Of a DNA stretch of 64,000 nucleotides, positions 53,893 to 63,152 are shown one piece after another. Origin of the DNA: Ilumatobacteraceae bacterium (lineage in GTDB: Bacteria; Actinomycetota; Acidimicrobiia; Acidimicrobiales; Ilumatobacteraceae); assembly GCA_033344875.1 (NCBI GenBank), contig JAWPMO010000001.1, forward strand, positions 4,241,595 to 4,305,594. The letters are read 5' to 3'. A model generated the notes under the pieces. That model did no database searches and was not told where the DNA came from. It saw nothing but the letters and a program-made list of their open reading frames with translations. Position 1 is the first letter of the stretch, and each line of letters starts with the position of its first letter. The position numbers and the translations under genes are program-made.

Positions 53893-54066
53893 TCAGAGGT
53901 GGTAGCCCGTGACGTCGATGATGGAGTTCGTCGCGCCTCCGCAGAAGACCTTCACATTGCGATCGTCGTCGAGTTCGACGATGCCGGCATTCGCCAGCGC
54001 CAGACCGTTCGCTGCCCCGTTGTTGGTCGACGCGGGCGACGACGTCGCGAATCCGGCCGCACGCAC
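53893..54066 (-). pseudogene. C-terminal remnant of a secreted beta-rich repeat protein
   Basis: 57 codons from a possible GTG at 54066 to the TGA at 53893. The translation contains NNGAANGLALANAG, NVKVFCGGATN and IIDVTGYHL. This resembles the last repeat of large secreted actinobacterial proteins ending in VDVxGY, in which a strand with VCLY or VKVF precedes the end. No upstream part exists: the frame runs directly into the stop of the cyclase gene. It is probably a degraded 3' end or a tiny orphan gene. Confidence 0.5.
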
Positions 54067-54078
54067 GGCCGACCGTCG

Positions 54079-56808
54079 TCAGGCGCTGCGGGTTCGCGTC
54101 TCGAGTTCGGCCACGAGCGAGTTCAACGATCGAGCGGTGACGCCGGCCCGGGCGACCGCGACGCTCGGGACGCCGGTGGCGTCGAGGAGCGACTCGTACC
54201 GCTCGCGGAGCATCTCGAACGTGGGTGGGAGCCGGTAGCCGGCAGCACCGAGTGCGTGATCGATGCTCGCCCACGCCTCGATCGCCCGGTCGTGATCGCC
54301 GCTCCGGACGAACGAGTGCGCGGCGAGTTCGACGCTGAGGCACACCGACCACAGATGGCCGGCTCGACGCGCCGACGCGAGCGTCGCCGCCCACCACCGG
54401 TCGAGCACGTCGTGTGCGTCGGCCAGGTCGAACGCGGCGGCGGCCTGGCAGACGGCCACCGAGGTCCGGAACTGGAGATCCTCGTCGAGCAGGCGACCGA
54501 GCGCGCGATCCATCGCGTGCACGTCGTCGGCATGGTCGCCGCCGCGCCCCCGCAGCTGGATGGTCGCACTCGTTCGGAACACCGTCGCGTAGTCGTCGAA
54601 CCAGCCCTGCCGCGGCGGCGGCACCTGTTCGGCGCCGCGGTAGTACTCGAGCGCGTCGTCGGGGCGGTCGTCGTACGCGGCGCAGGAGCCCGCCGTCATC
54701 AGCGCCTGGCGTTCGGCGTCGCTCGACACCCCGTGCGCCGAGGCGGCCGCGAGGCGGAACATCTCCTCGCCCTCGCGGAGGTCGGCCCTGCTGATCGCAG
54801 CGAAGCCCAGCGCGAAGTAGATCCCGATCGAGCCCGGGTCGGGGGTCGCGTCGGCGAACTCGACGAGGGTCGCCTCGAGACGGGGCGCCTCGTCGAGGCG
54901 TCCGGTCATCGCCCCGTACGAGACCGCCAGACCGACGACGGCCAGCCAGAGCCGCGAGCCGCGATCCGGCGGGTCGGAGAGCCGTCTCGCTTCGTCGAGG
55001 CCGACGTGGAGCCGTCCGGTCTCCTCCCAGTACGTGTGCAGATGCATCGCCAGACGACGCGCGTTGCGGACACCGCGGTCGCTCGAGACGTGGCGGAGCG
55101 CGGTCAGGTAGTTGTCGTCGTCGAGTTCGATTGTCAGGATCGACGCGGCCGTCGCCTCGCGGTCGAACCGGCCGGTGAGGTCCTCGGCTCGACGCAGGAA
55201 GTGCTCCTGGTGCCGATCGGCGGTGGCCCCTCCGTCATCGAGACCTCGCAGTGCGAACTCCCGAACGACCTGGAGCAGCCGGAACCGGTTGCCCGATTCG
55301 TCGAACACGGTCGACACCAGGGAGCGCTCGATCAGCGAACGCAGCACGCCGGGGATCGTGTCGGCATCGACGGTCTCGTCGGTGCACACGGCGATCGCGG
55401 CGTCGAGGTCGAACGACCCGGCGAACACGCTGCACCGGTCGAACACCGCCCGTTCCTCCTCGTCGAGCAGCTGCGTGCTCCACTCCACCGCGGCGTCGAT
55501 CGTGCCGTGGCGGCCCGCCGCGCCGCGCCGCGCCCGGCGGTTCGGCGTGGCGAGCAGATCGAACAACCGGGCGTCGATCTCGCCGAGTGAGAGGAACTTG
55601 AGATTGGACGCCGCCAGCTGGATCGCGAGCGGGAGCCCGTCGACGCGTCGACAGATCCGCGACACGAGTGCCGGGTCGAGGGCGCCGAGTCGCGCGACGG
55701 TCGAACGGGCGTGACTGACGAACAGCGCCTCGGCCGGAGCGAAGTCGCCGTCGTCCCCGACCACGAGCGGTTCGACGGGGAGCACACGCTCGCCGGACAG
55801 ATCGAGTGGTTCGCGGGTCGTCGTGAGGATGTGCACCTGAGCGCTTCGTTCGAGGAGTTCGCCCACCAGGTCGGCGACGTCGTCGAGCACGTGTTCGCAG
55901 TTGTCGAGCACGATCAATCGCGGGGCCCTGGTCTGGTCGACGATCCGGTCGAGCGCGCTGCCGGGCCGGGCGATCGCGTCGGGTCCGAGCACCGTCTCGG
56001 CGACCCGGCCGGCGAGATCGTCACCGCTCGACGCCGGCGTCAGGTCGACGACGTGTACACCGCCGGCGAACCGGCCGGCAGCCGCGGTCGCGACCGACAC
56101 CGAGAGGTGCGTCTTGCCGGTGCCCCCGGGGCCGAGCAGGGTGACGAGACGGTGGGCGTCGATGGCCGCAGCGGTCTCGGCCAGCTCCCGCTCACGGCCG
56201 ATCAGGTCGTTGAGCATCACCGGGATCCGGTTGCCGGCCCCGGTCGCCGACCGCAACGGCGGGAACTCGTCACGCAGCCCGTCGATCAGGATCGTGACCA
56301 GATCGACCGGGGCGGTGATGCCCTTCAGGTGATGTCGACCCTCGTGCCGAACGCGGACATCGTTCGGCAACCGTCCGCCGGCAGCGTCGAGCGCGGCGCT
56401 CGACGCCAGGATCTGTCCGCCGTGGCCGGCATCCATGACCCGGGCGGCCTGATTGAGCGTCGGTCCGAAGTAGTTGTCGTTCCGCGTGACGGCGGGCCCG
56501 ACGTGCAGCCCGCTGCGGATCGCGATGCGGCACTCGGCCGGCCAGTCGTGGGCGGCGAACGCTCGTTGGGCGTCGACGGCGGCGGCGAACCCGGAGGCAG
56601 CGTGATCGAAGGCGGCGACGATGCCGTCGCCGGTCTGGGCGAACAGGTGCCCGTCGTGGTGGGCGACCGCGCCGACGAGGAGTCGATCGTGGACCTGCAT
56701 CGTCGAGGCCATCAGGGTCGGGTCCCGTTCCCACAGCGGCGTCGACCCGACGATGTCGGTGAACAGGAACGTGCGCTCGGTGATGCGGTCGAGCTGGGGA
56801 TCGTTCAC
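54079..56808 (-). CDS. Class III cyclase-like + NB-ARC ATPase + TPR regulator
   Basis: 909 residues from GTG 56808; the antisense frame stays open much further but matches nothing. Cyclase domain 10-175: metal Asp D18 (FLFTDIVGS) and D61 (AQTGDGIV), transition-state N119 and R123 (TLNQAARV). The usual substrate Lys before GDG is Gln (Q58), so nucleotide choice or activity is uncertain. NB-ARC Walker A GPGGTGKT (226-233), VLDNCEHVLDD as Walker B. The C-terminal half is TPR-like helices, without a LuxR helix-turn-helix. Probably a signal-integrating STAND protein. Divergent from the FAD enzyme by 99 bp. Confidence 0.85.
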   Translation of the reverse strand: MNDPQLDRITERTFLFTDIVGSTPLWERDPTLMASTMQVHDRLLVGAVAHHDGHLFAQTGDGIVAAFDHAASGFAAAVDAQRAFAAHDWPAECRIAIRSGLHVGPAVTRNDNYFGPTLNQAARVMDAGHGGQILASSAALDAAGGRLPNDVRVRHEGRHHLKGITAPVDLVTILIDGLRDEFPPLRSATGAGNRIPVMLNDLIGRERELAETAAAIDAHRLVTLLGPGGTGKTHLSVSVATAAAGRFAGGVHVVDLTPASSGDDLAGRVAETVLGPDAIARPGSALDRIVDQTRAPRLIVLDNCEHVLDDVADLVGELLERSAQVHILTTTREPLDLSGERVLPVEPLVVGDDGDFAPAEALFVSHARSTVARLGALDPALVSRICRRVDGLPLAIQLAASNLKFLSLGEIDARLFDLLATPNRRARRGAAGRHGTIDAAVEWSTQLLDEEERAVFDRCSVFAGSFDLDAAIAVCTDETVDADTIPGVLRSLIERSLVSTVFDESGNRFRLLQVVREFALRGLDDGGATADRHQEHFLRRAEDLTGRFDREATAASILTIELDDDNYLTALRHVSSDRGVRNARRLAMHLHTYWEETGRLHVGLDEARRLSDPPDRGSRLWLAVVGLAVSYGAMTGRLDEAPRLEATLVEFADATPDPGSIGIYFALGFAAISRADLREGEEMFRLAAASAHGVSSDAERQALMTAGSCAAYDDRPDDALEYYRGAEQVPPPRQGWFDDYATVFRTSATIQLRGRGGDHADDVHAMDRALGRLLDEDLQFRTSVAVCQAAAAFDLADAHDVLDRWWAATLASARRAGHLWSVCLSVELAAHSFVRSGDHDRAIEAWASIDHALGAAGYRLPPTFEMLRERYESLLDATGVPSVAVARAGVTARSLNSLVAELETRTRSA

Positions 56809-56907
56809 GGCTACCCAGTGTGTCAGTTGGGTCGAGCGCGGCGAGCACCCGCTCGGCACCCGCGAGCGGTGTGGCAGGATGCGGTCGCCGCCAGCAAGGA
56901 GACGGAC

Positions 56908-59148
56908 ATGACCGACGAATCCACGCCATCGACCGTGCACGTGTTGGGAGGTGGGCCGAGCGGGCTCTCCGCTGCGTTCCATCTCGCCCAGCAGCGGCGA
57001 CCCGATCTGCGCATCGTCGTGCACCAGATGGGATGGCGTCTGGGCGGCAAGGGTGCCACCGGTCGCGATGCCGCAGCCGGGAACCGCATCGAAGAGCACG
57101 GGATCCATCTGTTCGGCAACATGTACGCCAACGCGCTCCACATGATGAACGACGCGTTCGGAGCGCTCGACGACGGACGCACGATCGAGACCGAGTTCGA
57201 GGTCTCGAACTTCCAGATGGTCACCGACTTCTCGGGCGGTCGCTGGCACGGATTCGAGAGTTCGCTCCCGCACAACGACGAACTCCCGTGGGAGCACGGC
57301 ACCGTCGCCGACCCCGCCGCCCTGGTCACGTCGATGCTGACGACGATCGAGGGGATCCTCTCGAGTCAGGAACTGCCGATCCCCGGCACGCCACCGGCGA
57401 CGTCGGCGGCGAGCGACCGCCCGTCCCGGCTGCGTTCCGCCATCGACTTCGTGCGTCACCACAGTCCGGGTGGGCTGGCCGAACGGCTCGCGGGGCTGCT
57501 CGGCGGACTCGAGGCTGCCAAGGCCGCCGTCGGCGACGACCTCCACGCGGTGTCGCACGGCTCCCTGCTCGAGATGCTCGAACACTTCGCGGCACTGATC
57601 GAGCAGGCGATGTCCGAGATCGGTGACGAGGGCGACCTGCTCGGCTGGATCTTCGTCGAGCTCGACCTGCTGGCGACGATCATGCGCGGGTGCATCGCCG
57701 ACGAGATCTTCGTCAAGGGGATCGACTCGATCGACGGGCCGTCCTACCAGGACTGGCTCCGGTCGCACGGAGCATCCGATGCGCTGATGCGCTCGTCGAT
57801 CCTCTTGGTCGTCCCGAACACCTGCATGAGCTACGCCGACGGCGACAGCACCCAGCCGCCGACCATGTCGGCCGCCGCGTTCGTGACGTTCATCCTCCGG
57901 CAGATCGTCGCCCCCGGCAACGCTGCGTACTTCTTCAAGGTCGGCACGGGCGAAACGGTGATCCTGCCGCTCTACGAGGTCCTGCTCCAATGGGGTGTCG
58001 AGTTCGAGTTCTTCACGAAGGTCCTCGACGTCGTGCCGTCCGATGACGGCAGCCGGATCGGTTCGCTGGTGATCGAACGTCAGGCGGCACTGGCCGACGG
58101 CGTCGGTGCGTACGAGCCGCTGGCGGTGATCAGCGGCGGCACGATGTACATGCCCTCCGAAGCCGGATACGAACATGCCAAGCAGCAGCCCGACGCCGAA
58201 CTCGTGTGGCCCAACGTCGCCGACTTCGGCCAACTCGCCGACGGTGCAGAGCTGCGCGCACGCGGGATCAACCTCGAGTCGTGGTGGGCCGACTGGGCCG
58301 GTACCACGTCGACGCTGACGCTCGGACCGGACGACGCCGTCGTCGTTGCGATCCCGCCGCGGGCCCAGGCGGCGGTGTGCACGTCGGCCCTCGCCGGGTC
58401 GCCGGCCTGGGGCACGATGATCGACCACGTCGAAACGGCCGCGACCCAGGCACTCCAGATCTGGCTCGACCGCTCGACACCGGAGCTGGGATGGCGCGAG
58501 CTGCCCGGCACCGATCGCTGGCTCGGACCGTCGTACACCAATCCGATCAGCGCATTCGCCGACTTCACCCGCACCCTCGCGAGCGAGTCGTGGCCGGCCG
58601 AGGGCGGACCGAAGGGACTGATCTACTTCTGCGGTGTGCTGCAGGATCCGATGGAGATCCCCGGCTTCGACGACCATGCGTTCCCCGATCAGCAGACACA
58701 GCGGGTGCGCGACATGGCGGCCCAGTACCTCCGCCAACTCGGCGGTCTGCTGCCGTATGCGGCCGGGGGCGGGAACGACGCCAACACGCTCGACTACTCC
58801 GTGCTGCACTGCTACGACGAGACGGGTTCGCCGACGGGTGAGAACCGGGTCGATCAGCAGTTCTTCCGGGCGAACATCGACCCCAACGAGCGCTACACGG
58901 TGTCGGCGCCCGGCACGCTCCAGTACCGACTCAACTCGTGGGAGTCCGGCTACGCCAACTGTGCGCTGTGCAGCGACGCGATCTTCAACGGCTTCAACAT
59001 CGGCAGCTTCGAGGCCTCCGTGGCGGCCGGCAAGTTGGCGTCGCTGACCGTGTCGGGTCTGCCCGACCTCGACCACGTGTACGGCTTCGAATTCCTCCGG
59101 CCCGATCCGCCGCAGCCGCCACCGCCGATCCTGCCTCCGCCGAGCTGA
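56908..59148 (+). CDS. Large FAD-dependent oxidoreductase (phytoene desaturase-like fold)
   Basis: 746 residues, AAGGAG ribosome site. FAD dinucleotide motif VHVLGGGPSGLSAAFHLAQ (about 10-28), followed by QMGWRLGGKGATGR as in amine oxidase/desaturase enzymes. Much longer than phytoene desaturases (about 500), with an insertion of about 200 residues after the N-terminal domain. The tail is proline-rich (RPDPPQPPPP). No TM helix. The substrate is unknown; isoprenoid or hydrophobic amines are possible. Confidence 0.75.
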   Translation: MTDESTPSTVHVLGGGPSGLSAAFHLAQQRRPDLRIVVHQMGWRLGGKGATGRDAAAGNRIEEHGIHLFGNMYANALHMMNDAFGALDDGRTIETEFEVSNFQMVTDFSGGRWHGFESSLPHNDELPWEHGTVADPAALVTSMLTTIEGILSSQELPIPGTPPATSAASDRPSRLRSAIDFVRHHSPGGLAERLAGLLGGLEAAKAAVGDDLHAVSHGSLLEMLEHFAALIEQAMSEIGDEGDLLGWIFVELDLLATIMRGCIADEIFVKGIDSIDGPSYQDWLRSHGASDALMRSSILLVVPNTCMSYADGDSTQPPTMSAAAFVTFILRQIVAPGNAAYFFKVGTGETVILPLYEVLLQWGVEFEFFTKVLDVVPSDDGSRIGSLVIERQAALADGVGAYEPLAVISGGTMYMPSEAGYEHAKQQPDAELVWPNVADFGQLADGAELRARGINLESWWADWAGTTSTLTLGPDDAVVVAIPPRAQAAVCTSALAGSPAWGTMIDHVETAATQALQIWLDRSTPELGWRELPGTDRWLGPSYTNPISAFADFTRTLASESWPAEGGPKGLIYFCGVLQDPMEIPGFDDHAFPDQQTQRVRDMAAQYLRQLGGLLPYAAGGGNDANTLDYSVLHCYDETGSPTGENRVDQQFFRANIDPNERYTVSAPGTLQYRLNSWESGYANCALCSDAIFNGFNIGSFEASVAAGKLASLTVSGLPDLDHVYGFEFLRPDPPQPPPPILPPPS

Positions 59149-59159
59149 CCGACGTTCGC

Positions 59160-59165
59160 TACCGT
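59160..59165 (+). promoter_or_regulatory. Leaderless -10 of the dioxygenase gene
   Basis: TACCGT ends 6 nt before the ATG at 59172. It lies only 11 bp after the stop of the FAD enzyme, so the dioxygenase can be transcribed independently of it. Confidence 0.5.
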
Positions 59166-59171
59166 TCCGGC

Positions 59172-60014
59172 ATGGAGATCGACGTCGAACCGACCGGGCA
59201 GGCGTGCGGGGCGACGGTGCGCGGCGTCGACCTCACCCGACCGCTCGACACGGCGACGGTGGCCGCGCTGCGCGCGGCGTGGCTCCGGCATCACGTGTTG
59301 GTGTTCCCGGAGCAGCCGATCGACGACGACGACCTCGAACGGTTCACGCTCGCGTTCGGTGGGTTCGGTGACGACCCGTACATCGCGCCGATCCCCGGAC
59401 GCGACCACGTGATCGCCGTCCGTCGTGCCGCCGACGAGACGTCGCCGCTGTTCGCCGAGAACTGGCACAGCGACTGGAGTTTCCAGGCCCGTCCCCCGGC
59501 GGGGACGTGTCTGCGGTCGGTCGTCGTGCCGCCGACCGGCGGCAACACCCTCTTCGCGAACCAGCACGCAGCACTCGAGGCGATGCCCGCCGAGATGCGG
59601 TCCCGGTACGAGGGCAAGATCGCGATTCACTCCGCTCGCGGTGGGTACGCGCCGTCCGGTTTCTACGGCGATCGCGAGTCCGAGGCCGACCGGAGCATGG
59701 ACATCCGTCCGTCCGACGCGGCGATGGCGACCCAGGAGCACCCGCTGGTGCGGGCGCATCCCGAGACCGGGCGACTGGGATTCTTCAGCTGCCGCGGGTA
59801 CATCATCGGCCTCGTCGGTGTCCCCGACGACGAAGCGCTCCCGCTGTTGAACGAACTGTTCGAGTGGCAGGGCCGCGACGAGTTCGTGTTCCGGCACGTG
59901 TGGGAGCCGGACACGCTCGTGATGTGGGACAACCGGTCGGTGTTGCACAAGGCGACCGGTGGCTACGACGGCCACGAACGCGTGCTGCACCGCACGACGA
60001 TCGCCGCCGCCTGA
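59172..60014 (+). CDS. TauD/TfdA-family Fe(II)/2-oxoglutarate dioxygenase
   Basis: 280 residues from ATG 59172. Iron ligands HxD in AENWHSDWSF (about 97-106) and the distal His in RSVLHKATGGYDG, with the 2-oxoglutarate Arg near HERVLHRTT. TCLRSVVVPPTGGNTLFANQ is typical of the family. It hydroxylates sulfonates, phenoxyacetates or similar substrates; which one cannot be read. Ends in a 26-bp palindrome facing the aldolase gene. Confidence 0.88.
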   Translation: MEIDVEPTGQACGATVRGVDLTRPLDTATVAALRAAWLRHHVLVFPEQPIDDDDLERFTLAFGGFGDDPYIAPIPGRDHVIAVRRAADETSPLFAENWHSDWSFQARPPAGTCLRSVVVPPTGGNTLFANQHAALEAMPAEMRSRYEGKIAIHSARGGYAPSGFYGDRESEADRSMDIRPSDAAMATQEHPLVRAHPETGRLGFFSCRGYIIGLVGVPDDEALPLLNELFEWQGRDEFVFRHVWEPDTLVMWDNRSVLHKATGGYDGHERVLHRTTIAAA

Positions 60015-60036
60015 CGGCGGCGGCCGCCGCCGTCAG
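60011..60036. terminator. 26-bp perfect palindrome holding both convergent stop codons
   Basis: The 13-nt half CTGACGGCGGCGG (60011-60023) is followed without loop by its exact reverse complement (60024-60036). The TGA of the dioxygenase (60012-60014) and the TGA of the aldolase on the other strand (60033-60035) lie at mirror positions. Probable bidirectional terminator. Confidence 0.65.
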
Positions 60037-60821
60037 TCGAGGAATTCTGGTTCGCGAGCGACGAGCTCTTCCCACAGCGGCTGGAACTGGAACCAGCCGG
60101 CGATGTCGCTGCCCTGGGCCTTGAACCCGTCTTCGCAGTAGCCCTGTGGGATCTCGATCGGGTCGCCGGCCGACTCCGCGAGGAGCTGTGACTGGCAGCA
60201 GCGCTCGAGTGCGATGAACCACCACACGGCGGCATCGACCGAACCGCCGGTGGTGATCAACCCGTGGTTCTGATGGATCAGCGCTTTCCGGTCGCCGAGC
60301 GCCTCGGCCATCTTGCGGCCGACTTCGAGGTCGAGCACGACGGCACCGCTGCCGTCGTTGCAGAGCGCGACGTCGTTGTAGAACATCGTCGCGTCCTGGG
60401 TGATCATCCTGAGCGGCTTGCCGAGCGTCGAGAACGTCTTGCCGTACATCGAGTGCGAGTGCGCTGCCGCCATGATGTCGGGGCGAGCCTGGTGGATCTG
60501 GCCGTGGATCGCGAAGGCGGCCTGATTGAGCGAGCCCTCACCCTCGACGATCTCGCCGGTGTGGTCGACGCAGATCAGGTCGCTGACCGTCATCAGCTTG
60601 AAGTTCTTGCCGAACGGGTTGACCCAGAAGCGATCGGGGAACTCGGGATCGCGGACCGTCACGTGTCCGGCGACGCCCTCGGCGAGGTGGAGGCGCCCCA
60701 TCGTGCGGAGACCGGCAGCGAGCCGCTGCTTGCGGTGCAAGCGCTCGGCGGCGAGGTCGTCCTGGTTCGCGGCGGCCTGCTGCTCGAGGTCGTCGAGTTG
60801 TTCGTCGATCGTGTTGGCCAT
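60033..60821 (-). CDS. Class II aldolase/adducin family protein
   Basis: 262 residues from ATG 60821. Zinc ligands in AAAHSHSMYGKTFS and HQNHGLITTGGSVDAAVW, plus LAEGVAGHVTVRDPE at the start. Soluble, with a short N-terminal coiled coil. These enzymes act as fuculose-phosphate-type aldolases or as decarboxylases and oxygenase-like enzymes; the bacterial subgroup with this length is functionally mixed. Confidence 0.85.
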   Translation of the reverse strand: MANTIDEQLDDLEQQAAANQDDLAAERLHRKQRLAAGLRTMGRLHLAEGVAGHVTVRDPEFPDRFWVNPFGKNFKLMTVSDLICVDHTGEIVEGEGSLNQAAFAIHGQIHQARPDIMAAAHSHSMYGKTFSTLGKPLRMITQDATMFYNDVALCNDGSGAVVLDLEVGRKMAEALGDRKALIHQNHGLITTGGSVDAAVWWFIALERCCQSQLLAESAGDPIEIPQGYCEDGFKAQGSDIAGWFQFQPLWEELVAREPEFLD

Positions 60822-60885
60822 GGTGGGGCTCCCGTCGTGTTGCGTGGATTCCGATGGTACCCGTCGCCCGTCGGGTGGTGCGAGG

Positions 60886-61779
60886 TCAGGCCGGGTCGGT
60901 GCGGACGACCGCTTCGACCCGATCGATGCGGTCCCGTTCCTGCACCGCGACGCCGACGAGGACCAGCGCGATGCCGACGACGTCGATCCGGGAGGGCTGC
61001 TGCCCGAGCCCGATCCAGCCCACCAGTGCCGCCGTGACCGGCAGCAGCGCGAGCAGCAGCGAGAACCGCCGGATCGGGATCCGACGCATCGTGAACTGGT
61101 CGATGCCGTAGCCGATCGCGTTGGAGAACACGCCGACGAGCAGGCACAGACCGAGCAGGCGGGGGTCGAGCCAGACGTCGCCGCTCCAGGGCGCACCGAT
61201 CGGCGTGACGACGATCGCGCCGATCGCGAGGCCGAGGCCGAGCCCGGCGAGACCGCGGTCGACCTGTGCGACCCGGGCACCGACCACGATGTAGGCGGCC
61301 CACATCGCCGATGCGAGCAGGATGAACACCAGACCGGCGAGATTGTCGTCGACCTCGACGCCGCCGAGGACCACCACGCCCGCGAACGCGAACAGGAGCG
61401 CGATCGCGTTGCGAGCCGACCTGGTGGAGATCGCGGCGACGGCGATCGGGCCGATGAACTCGATCGTCACCCCCTTGCCCAGGTCGAGACGAGCGATGCC
61501 CAGGTAGAAGAACACGTTCATCAACGCGGTCGCGACGCCGAACACGGCGACGCCGATCAGCTGACGACGCGTCCAGCCGCGGTGCCAGCTGCGTGAGATC
61601 GCGAGCACCGCGACGGCGGCTCCGATGACCCGGAACCATGCGACGGTCTGCGGTTGGACCTGGTCGAAGAGCGACACCGCGATGGCAGCGCCGACGTACT
61701 GCGCGATCGCCGAGATCAGGAACAACCCCTCGGGCGGCGCAGCGGTCAGGGTGCGTCCGATCGACGGGCGGTGGCTCAC
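60886..61779 (-). CDS. EamA/RhtA-type exporter (DMT superfamily)
   Basis: 297 residues with ten TM helices in two EamA repeats (about 25-150 and 155-285). LGIARLDLGKGVTIEFIGPI is like RhtA, an amino acid and amine exporter. It shares its direction with the aldolase gene and is divergent from the aminotransferase, 59 bp away. Confidence 0.85.
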   Translation of the reverse strand: MSHRPSIGRTLTAAPPEGLFLISAIAQYVGAAIAVSLFDQVQPQTVAWFRVIGAAVAVLAISRSWHRGWTRRQLIGVAVFGVATALMNVFFYLGIARLDLGKGVTIEFIGPIAVAAISTRSARNAIALLFAFAGVVVLGGVEVDDNLAGLVFILLASAMWAAYIVVGARVAQVDRGLAGLGLGLAIGAIVVTPIGAPWSGDVWLDPRLLGLCLLVGVFSNAIGYGIDQFTMRRIPIRRFSLLLALLPVTAALVGWIGLGQQPSRIDVVGIALVLVGVAVQERDRIDRVEAVVRTDPA

Positions 61780-61838
61780 GGCACGATTCTGGCGCGTCGC
61801 GTCCGTTTTGCCATCGGCGCGAGCGCGATGCTGTGCCG

Positions 61839-63140
61839 GTGAACGACTCCCACGTCTTCGATCGAGTACTCGGCCGACCTCGAGCCGTCAGCGCGACGGG
61901 ATGCACGGTCGTCGACGGCGCTGGCGTCGAGTACCTCGATGGCGCCGGGGGTGCGATTGCGAGCTCGATCGGTCACGGCCGCCGCGAGGTCGTCGATGCC
62001 ATGGCGGGCCAGGCCGCGTCGGTCGAGTACGTCCACGCCACCCAGTTCAGCACCGAAGCGGTCGAACGGTTCGCCGATCGGTTGGCGGCGGTCGTCCCGG
62101 TCGACGACGCGCGTGTGTTCCCGGTCAGCGGTGGGAGCGAAGCGAACGAGACCGCACTCAAGCTCGCCCGATCGTTCCATGTGGCGCGTGGCGACCATGA
62201 GCGGCACGTCGTGCTCGCCCGGGTGGGCGCCTATCACGGCAACAGTCGCGGTGCCCTCGACGCATCCGACCGTTCGGGTCTCCGGGCGGCATATGAGCCG
62301 TGGCTGGGCCAGACGGTCAGGGTGCCGATGGCGAACCCGTACCGGGATTGCCGCTCCGGCGCCGACCACGCGGCCGAGATCGATCGGATCATCCGCCTCA
62401 CCGGACCCGACAGGGTCGCCGCCTTCATCGCCGAACCGGTGAGTGGAGCGACGCTCGGTGCGGTCGTGCCGCCGGCCGACTACTGGCCCGCCGTCGCAGC
62501 GGTGTGCCGGGAGCACGGGGTGCTCCTGATCCTCGACGAGGTGATGACCGGCTTCGGTCGCACGGGCGAGTGGTTCGCCGCCGACCACTGGGGCGTGCGG
62601 CCCGACATCGTGACGGCGGGCAAGGGCGCGTCGAGCGGCTACTGGCCACTCGGGGTGTGCGTCGCCTCCGGCGAGGTCTACGACACGGTGACGGCGGCCG
62701 CCACGTTCGCCCACGGGTTCACGTGGTCGCACCACCCGGTCGGCGCAGCGGTCGCGTCCACCGTGATCGACGTGATCGAGCGCGAGGAGCTCGTGGTGGC
62801 GGCCCGTCGCGCCGGTGATCTCGTTCGCGATGCGCTCCGCTCCGCCCTGTCGGAGCATCCGAACGTCGGTGACATCCGTGGCCTCGGACTCTTGAACGCG
62901 GTCGAGTTCGTCGCCGACCCGGTCACGAAGGCGCCGTTCGATCGTTCGGACCGGGTGATCGAACGGATCACCACCGCCGCCTTCGATCGACGACTCACGG
63001 TCTACCCGTGCTCGTCGGCGGTCGACGGCGCGGTCGGTGACGCGGCCCTGCTCGGCCCGGCGCTGTGCGCGACCGACGACGAGCTGCACGAGATGGTCGC
63101 CCGACTCGTGGCGGCGACGCTCAGCGTGCTGCCGGCGTGA
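61839..63140 (+). CDS. Class III PLP aminotransferase
   Basis: 433 residues from GTG 61839. PLP Lys in [17 protein letters not shown], Asp in [17 protein letters not shown], phosphate-site [15 protein letters not shown]. It transfers amino groups from omega-amino acids or amines, usually to pyruvate or 2-oxoglutarate. The neighbourhood (sarcosine-oxidase-like enzyme, exporter) suggests amine or amino acid catabolism; the substrate is unknown. Confidence 0.9.
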   Translation: MNDSHVFDRVLGRPRAVSATGCTVVDGAGVEYLDGAGGAIASSIGHGRREVVDAMAGQAASVEYVHATQFSTEAVERFADRLAAVVPVDDARVFPVSGGSEANETALKLARSFHVARGDHERHVVLARVGAYHGNSRGALDASDRSGLRAAYEPWLGQTVRVPMANPYRDCRSGADHAAEIDRIIRLTGPDRVAAFIAEPVSGATLGAVVPPADYWPAVAAVCREHGVLLILDEVMTGFGRTGEWFAADHWGVRPDIVTAGKGASSGYWPLGVCVASGEVYDTVTAAATFAHGFTWSHHPVGAAVASTVIDVIEREELVVAARRAGDLVRDALRSALSEHPNVGDIRGLGLLNAVEFVADPVTKAPFDRSDRVIERITTAAFDRRLTVYPCSSAVDGAVGDAALLGPALCATDDELHEMVARLVAATLSVLPA

Positions 63141-63152
63141 CGGCCTCGCGGG

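Noticed and set aside
56809-59076. The minus-strand reading frame of the cyclase/NB-ARC gene stays open for a further 2.2 kb upstream of GTG 56808
   Set aside because: This part is antisense to the FAD enzyme, has no recognisable protein features, and long antisense frames are expected at this base composition. The cyclase domain starts right after GTG 56808.
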